DNA of 34,704 nucleotides, taken from assembly GCF_000765215.1 (NCBI RefSeq), contig NZ_JPJE01000023.1, positions 1-34,704 on the forward strand, written 5' to 3'. This DNA is from Eubacterium sp. ER2. Lineage in GTDB: Bacteria; Bacillota; Clostridia; Lachnospirales; Lachnospiraceae. The notes below the pieces were generated by a model that saw only the letters and a program-made list of their open reading frames with translations, had not been told where the DNA came from and did no database searches. The position numbers and the translations under genes are program-made. Numbering within the stretch: position 1 is the first letter of the stretch; every line of letters starts with the position of its first letter. Below are positions 30,638-34,704 of this stretch, one piece after another.

Positions 30638-30667
30638 GGACCGCGGGCATACAGCCCCTGCGGTTCC
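30638..30667. terminator. GC-rich hairpin at the end of the LysR gene
   Basis: GGACCGC-GGGC (about 30638-30648) pairs with GCCCCTGCGGTTCC (about 30654-30667) around a short loop. It sits 10 bases beyond the LysR stop codon. On the minus strand it is followed only by a short C/T tract, so termination efficiency is uncertain. Confidence 0.45.
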
Positions 30668-30677
30668 TCCCGCTTTT

Positions 30678-31646
30678 TTATCTCTCCGGCTCTCTGTCCG
30701 GAATATTCATCCCGTACCATTCGCGGAACAGCTCCTCAAAGGCCTTCATGGCGTTTGAGACATAGTGCCGCCCGGACATGGCTATATCGAAGACGCGGAT
30801 CGTGCCGGGGGAGCTGATCTTGTAGAACAGGACCTTGTCGGTCCGGGAGGTGACGAGAAAATCGCTGATAAAGGCGGCGCCCATACCTGCGCAGGAGAGG
30901 TGCCAGGCGGTGACCAGCTGGGATACCTGGAGGCGGATATCCGGTGTCACGCCGGCCTCCTCGAAGAAACGGCTGCTCCGGCTGTAGAGATTGTTGCCGG
31001 GAGTCAGAAGGATGAAGGGAGTGTCGGCAAATTCTGCCATTGAAACGCCGGGCGTCCCGAAGAGCTGGTGCTTTTTCTCCAGGATGTCATCGGAGGTGAA
31101 GGCGCAGTCAGCCAGACGACGGTTGACCGGAAAATCCGCTGGGACGGCCAGAAGGATCATGTCGATAAAGCAGGGGGCTCTCCGGAATGAGTCGTTTGGC
31201 TTTTCGGTGCAGTTGAAGGTGATGTCAATGTCGTGGTCGTAGAGCATTTGCAGAAGATCGCTGGATCCGGCTTCTGTCAGTTCCAGGCGCACTTTCGGGT
31301 ATTCCCGGGCAAAGGCGGCCAGAACGGGAGGGAGAACGTAGGAGTTGATGTAGTGGGAGCCGCCGATCCGCAGCGTCCCCGCCTGCAAAGTAGACAGATC
31401 ATTGATCTGTTGCTCCAGCTCGTTTTCCAGGTTTTCGATCTCCACGTATTTCCGGATGTACAGCTCCCCGGCGGCGGTCAGCTTCAGAGGCTTGCAGGTG
31501 CGGTCAAAGAGGGGCATGCCAACCTTCGCCTCCACCCGCTGGACCGCAAGGCTCAGGGCGGGCTGAGTCATAAATAGCGCGCTTGCGGCTTTGGAAAAGC
31601 TGGCGTGTTTGTAGACTGTGTAAATGTATTTCATCTCCTGTTCCAT
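30678..31646 (-). CDS. LysR-family transcriptional regulator
   Basis: A 322-residue regulator. The winged helix-turn-helix is at about 1-60 (KYIYTVYKHASFSKAASALF and TQPALSLAVQRVEAKVG). A linker helix and a periplasmic-binding-protein-like effector domain from about 90 (GTLRIGGSHYINSYVLP) follow. I used the ATG at 31646, with AGGAGG 6 bases upstream; an open frame extends further but lacks a ribosome site and family similarity. It is divergent from the UxaA-family dehydratase and transporter genes, the classic arrangement for a LysR activator of an adjacent catabolic operon, with the operon's substrate as likely co-inducer. Confidence 0.9.
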   Translation of the reverse strand: MEQEMKYIYTVYKHASFSKAASALFMTQPALSLAVQRVEAKVGMPLFDRTCKPLKLTAAGELYIRKYVEIENLENELEQQINDLSTLQAGTLRIGGSHYINSYVLPPVLAAFAREYPKVRLELTEAGSSDLLQMLYDHDIDITFNCTEKPNDSFRRAPCFIDMILLAVPADFPVNRRLADCAFTSDDILEKKHQLFGTPGVSMAEFADTPFILLTPGNNLYSRSSRFFEEAGVTPDIRLQVSQLVTAWHLSCAGMGAAFISDFLVTSRTDKVLFYKISSPGTIRVFDIAMSGRHYVSNAMKAFEELFREWYGMNIPDREPER

Positions 31647-31661
31647 GACTTCCTCCTGTAT

Positions 31662-31705
31662 AAATTTGATTAATACTAATATATATTTTATAAAATTGAT
31701 TATAT
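31662..31705. promoter_or_regulatory. Candidate LysR binding region
   Basis: Two copies of TTGATTA (31666-31672 and 31696-31702) lie 30 bp apart, about three helical turns. The first overlaps the interrupted palindrome ATTA-ATAC-TAAT (31669-31680). LysR regulators commonly bind such tandem AT-rich sites between divergent genes. Confidence 0.4.
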
Positions 31706-31801
31706 AGATTTTCCGTGTTACTGTAAAGATACAAAAAGAAAAACAATCTGCGAAAGCCGGCAAAGAGCAGTTGGGAACAGGAAAAAGAGGAGGATATTTT
31801 T

Positions 31802-33313
31802 ATGGAAATTAATGCGCTGATGATGGATCCCACGGACAATGTAGTTACCTGTGTCAGTGAGGTGGGAAAAGGAGAGAAGATCGTCTACAGAAAAGGCGGA
31901 GAGGTCTGTACAGTCACGGCTCTTGAGCCCATTCCCTACTGCCATAAGGCTGCGGTCGCAGATATCGCGAAGGGAGGGCAGGTTATCAAATACGGGGAGA
32001 GCCTTGGAGAGACCTCCTGTGAGATCAGGACAGGCGGCTGGGTAGCTGACCACAATCTGTTCAGCGTTCCCAGGGATTACGACAGCGAGCTGGCGGGGAA
32101 TGACTTTGAGATGTGTGCCAGACAGTCAGAGGGGGCGCCGGACATGAAGGGATTTCAGTTCTGGGGCTACCGCAGGGCGGAGGGACGTCCCGGCATCCGA
32201 AATCACGTGCTGATCCTTCCTACCTGCGCCTGCGGAAGCGAGAGCTGCAGGGTTGTGGCCAGTCAGGTGAGGGGAGCGGTGAACATCGTGTTCAACACGG
32301 GCTGCTCCGACGTGGAGGCCAACACAGCCATGAGCCAGAAGGTGTTGACCGGATTTGCCTGCAATCCGAACGTGTACGGCGTGGTCATCATCGGACTGGG
32401 ATGCGAGACAGTGCCCCATGATAAGCTGAGGGAAAAGATCCAATCCATGACAAGCAAGCCGGGGGTGTCTTTTGGAATACAGGAGGAAGGGGGCACGCTG
32501 AAGACCATTGAGAAGGCTGTGAGGGCTGCCAGGGATATGGCTGCAGAGGCGGCTATGCAGCAGAAGGAGCTGTTCGATGTGTCTGAATTTTTCCTGGGTA
32601 TAGAGTGCGGAGGCTCGGATGCCACGTCCGGGATTGCCAGCAACCCGGCGGTGGGAGAGCTGAGCGATATCCTGGTAGACATGGGGGCTACCTCCATGAT
32701 GAGCGAGTCCATCGAGTGGATCGGCGGTGAGCACGTGGTGGCTAAGCGGGCGGCAGACCGCAGGATCCACGACCAGGTCATCGATGTATGCCGCAGATAT
32801 GAGGAGCATCTGGCGGCGGCCGGCCAGGACTGCCGGGCAGGGCAGCCTACGCCGGGCAACAAGGCCGGGGGTCTGTCCACGCTGGATGAAAAGAGTCTCG
32901 GATGTATCCGCAAGGGCGGGACAAGGCCCATCGTGGAGGTGCTGGAGCAGGCGGAGCGCCCCACCAAACGCGGAGCTATTATCATGGACACGGCGGGCTA
33001 CGACATTTCCTCTGTAACCTCTATGGTGGCAGCAGGCTGCCAGGCTGTGATCTTTACCACAGGCCGGGGAACGCCCACAGGCAACGCCATCGTCCCTGTG
33101 CTGAAGGTGACGGCCAACAGGCGGACATTTGAGAAGATGGAGGACAATATGGATATCGATCTGAGTCCCATTGTGAGCGGGGAGAAGACCTACCAGGAAA
33201 TGGGCCGGGAGATGGTGGGAACCATCAGGGATATCTGCAACGGAAAGATGACAAAGGCTGAGGCCTTCGGGTTCTCAGACATTGCTGTAGGCCATGTCTG
33301 CAGGTTTGTATAG
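31802..33313 (+). CDS. UxaA-family (altronate/galactarate dehydratase-type) hydro-lyase
   Basis: A 503-residue cytosolic enzyme of the UxaA/GarD superfamily, which removes water from sugar acids such as altronate or galactarate; the related SuyAB removes sulfite from sulfolactate. An N-terminal SAF-type domain (about 1-95) is fused to the catalytic part, which has YRRAEGRPGIRNH near 121-133, PTCACGSE, NTGCSD, GLGCET and IECGGSDATSGIASNPAVG. The conserved cysteines probably bind iron. AGAGGAGG precedes the ATG. The transporter gene follows 12 bases after its stop. No other uronate-pathway gene is present in the window, so the exact substrate (altronate, galactarate, a tartrate-like acid or sulfolactate) is open. 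Confidence 0.85.
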   Translation: MEINALMMDPTDNVVTCVSEVGKGEKIVYRKGGEVCTVTALEPIPYCHKAAVADIAKGGQVIKYGESLGETSCEIRTGGWVADHNLFSVPRDYDSELAGNDFEMCARQSEGAPDMKGFQFWGYRRAEGRPGIRNHVLILPTCACGSESCRVVASQVRGAVNIVFNTGCSDVEANTAMSQKVLTGFACNPNVYGVVIIGLGCETVPHDKLREKIQSMTSKPGVSFGIQEEGGTLKTIEKAVRAARDMAAEAAMQQKELFDVSEFFLGIECGGSDATSGIASNPAVGELSDILVDMGATSMMSESIEWIGGEHVVAKRAADRRIHDQVIDVCRRYEEHLAAAGQDCRAGQPTPGNKAGGLSTLDEKSLGCIRKGGTRPIVEVLEQAERPTKRGAIIMDTAGYDISSVTSMVAAGCQAVIFTTGRGTPTGNAIVPVLKVTANRRTFEKMEDNMDIDLSPIVSGEKTYQEMGREMVGTIRDICNGKMTKAEAFGFSDIAVGHVCRFV

Positions 33314-33325
33314 GGAGGTGCGGTT

Positions 33326-34594
33326 ATGTCTCAGGCAGCTATTACACTGATCATTCTTGTGGCGGCCATAGTCCTGTTTGTCATAGACAAACTGCCCATG
33401 GGGCTTGTGGCCTTCTGCGTCCCGCTGGCCCTCTATTTTACAGGGGTTATCGGGGCTGAAGAAATCTTTGCCAGCGTGGTCAATTCCAATGTACTCCTGA
33501 TCCTTGGCATGTGTGTGGTTGGGGCGGCCTTTTTCAAGACAGGTCTGGCCTACACCACCAGCCAGATGATGCTGAAGCACACGAAAAGCCAGAGAGGGCT
33601 GATGCTGGTGGTCTTCCTTTTCTCTGGCGTCATGTCCGGCTTTGTGTCCAACAGCGGCACCGTGGCCATCCTTCTTCCCATTGTTATGGGGATCGCGGGG
33701 GGAGCGGGCATCAAGCCGATTAAGCTCCTGATCCCGCTTGTGGCAGGTGCCACCATTGGAGCGGACATCTCTATCATCGGGTCTCCGGGTAATCTGATTG
33801 CCAAGAATACGATAGAACAGTTCAGCGGAGGCACAATGACAGTGGGATTTTTCGAGTATGCCAAGATCGGAATTCCCATGCTGATCGCAGTGGGCGTGCT
33901 GTACTACTTCTTCGGGGACAAGCTGATCGCTGAGCGTGAGAGCGGCAGAAAGATAGAGGACAACCCGGACTACAGCCACATTCCTCAGTGGAAGAGGACG
34001 TTTACACTGGTTGTCATGATACTGACCATTGTGGGAATGGTACTGAAGGATTATCTGGACTTCCTGCCCCCGATCCATATTACCGCATGTCTGGGGGCCG
34101 CAGTGCTGGTGCTTGCGGGAGTGCTGACGGAGAAAGAGGCATTTGCCTCCTTTGAGATACTGACCGTGTTCATGCTGGCCTTCATGATGCCCCTTGGAGA
34201 TGCTCTGAACAACACCGGAGCCGGCGAGATGATCGCAAATGCTGTGATCTCTCTGACGGGAAATGCCAGCCCCATTATCCTGATGGCAGCTCTCTGGATC
34301 CTGACATGGGGACTGACACAGGTGATGAGCAACACGGCTGCCTGCACCCTTCTGTGTCCTATTGCCTGGACTATTGCGGAAGCCCTCGGAGCAGATCCAC
34401 GGGCGGTGGTTATCGCTGTGTTTATTGCCAGCAGCGTGGCGGTGTGCACACCCATGGCTATTCCTGCCAACTCCATGATCCTGGAGCCGGGAAATGTGAG
34501 ATTTAAGGATTTCATCAAACCGGGCCTGGCAGTCAGCGCTGTGTGCTTTGTGGTCAGCATGGTACTCCTGCCTGTCTTCTATCCCTTCTATTAA
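33326..34594 (+). CDS. SLC13/DASS-type (ArsB/NhaD superfamily) anion transporter
   Basis: A 422-residue membrane protein with about eleven hydrophobic segments. The two pseudo-symmetric halves each carry a helix-break motif, SNSGTVAILLPIVMG in the first and SNTAACTLLCPIAW in the second. ATIGADISIIGSPGNLIAKNTI and CTPMAIPANSMILEPGN lie near them. These are the substrate and sodium site motifs of divalent-anion:sodium symporters and related carriers. Cotranscription with the UxaA-family dehydratase (12-base gap) suggests it imports that enzyme's hydroxy-acid substrate. GGGAGGTG precedes the ATG. No terminator is visible in the remaining 110 bases of the window. Confidence 0.87.
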   Translation: MSQAAITLIILVAAIVLFVIDKLPMGLVAFCVPLALYFTGVIGAEEIFASVVNSNVLLILGMCVVGAAFFKTGLAYTTSQMMLKHTKSQRGLMLVVFLFSGVMSGFVSNSGTVAILLPIVMGIAGGAGIKPIKLLIPLVAGATIGADISIIGSPGNLIAKNTIEQFSGGTMTVGFFEYAKIGIPMLIAVGVLYYFFGDKLIAERESGRKIEDNPDYSHIPQWKRTFTLVVMILTIVGMVLKDYLDFLPPIHITACLGAAVLVLAGVLTEKEAFASFEILTVFMLAFMMPLGDALNNTGAGEMIANAVISLTGNASPIILMAALWILTWGLTQVMSNTAACTLLCPIAWTIAEALGADPRAVVIAVFIASSVAVCTPMAIPANSMILEPGNVRFKDFIKPGLAVSAVCFVVSMVLLPVFYPFY

Positions 34595-34704
34595 AGATAA
34601 AGAATGGAAAATAAAGTCTGCAAATAAAAAGTCAAGCAGAAATTAATGAACTTTGAAAATTTTATACAGGTTGAAAAAAGAGTATCACAACAAGACCACC
34701 GCAG

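Noticed and set aside
34595-34704. Possible gene start or terminator in the last 110 bases.
   Set aside because: Only a weak TCTGC/GCAGA pairing is visible, without a T-run, and no open frame with a ribosome site.

Overview
The window looks like chromosome from an anaerobic, gut-type Firmicute of the Lachnospiraceae (clostridial cluster XIVa). The evidence is strong AGGAGG-type ribosome binding sites, 2-hydroxyacyl-CoA dehydratase-like iron-sulfur proteins, a BspA-type leucine-rich-repeat surface protein, a holin-like type I toxin and clostridial radical SAM enzymes. No species can be assigned from the sequence alone. Base composition is mosaic: most genes are GC-rich, but about 1,300-3,120 and about 13,080-26,660 are visibly AT-richer. 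No tRNA, rRNA, CRISPR array, transposase or integrase was seen.

Layout. 98-1300: an RlmI-type rRNA methyltransferase. 1300-3120: an AT-rich island with one orphan coiled-coil gene and a 30-codon holin-like toxin facing a probable antisense antitoxin RNA. 3128-5514: an alpha/beta hydrolase convergent with an overlapping pair, acyl-ACP thioesterase and PflX-like radical SAM protein. 5676-10545: a cysteine desulfurase followed by two double-cubane-type dehydratase/reductase paralogues, a DUF3343 protein and their ATP-dependent activator. 10675-21089: a long same-strand series running from a rhodanese lipoprotein through membrane proteins (two TVP38/DedA-type), a CCG-domain Fe-S protein, an AhpD/CMD-like protein, an ArsS-like radical SAM enzyme, a C_GCAxxG_C_C protein, a DUF2064-glycosyltransferase fusion, a variant kinase-fold phosphotransferase, a second rhodanese lipoprotein and a family 2 glycosyltransferase. 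21406-26658: a giant BspA-like surface protein. 26633-34594: an AraC-regulator remnant, glgB, a TetR regulator, a VanZ-RDD membrane protein, then LysR divergent from a UxaA-family dehydratase and an SLC13-type transporter. The last 110 bases hold nothing I can identify.

How the parts may work together. The 5.7-10.5 kb operon joins sulfur mobilisation (cysteine desulfurase) to ATP-driven low-potential electron transfer (activator plus two Fe-S acceptor proteins). The 10.7-21.1 kb series resembles arsenosugar-type clusters (ArsS, CMD protein, DUF2064 and TIGR04283-type glycosyltransferase). It has no ArsM methyltransferase in the window and carries two exported sulfurtransferase-like lipoproteins and several Cys-rich proteins. 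My inference is that it makes or modifies a sugar-linked sulfur, selenium or arsenic metabolite, possibly at the membrane. This series and the type I toxin-antitoxin locus are the most interesting parts of the window.
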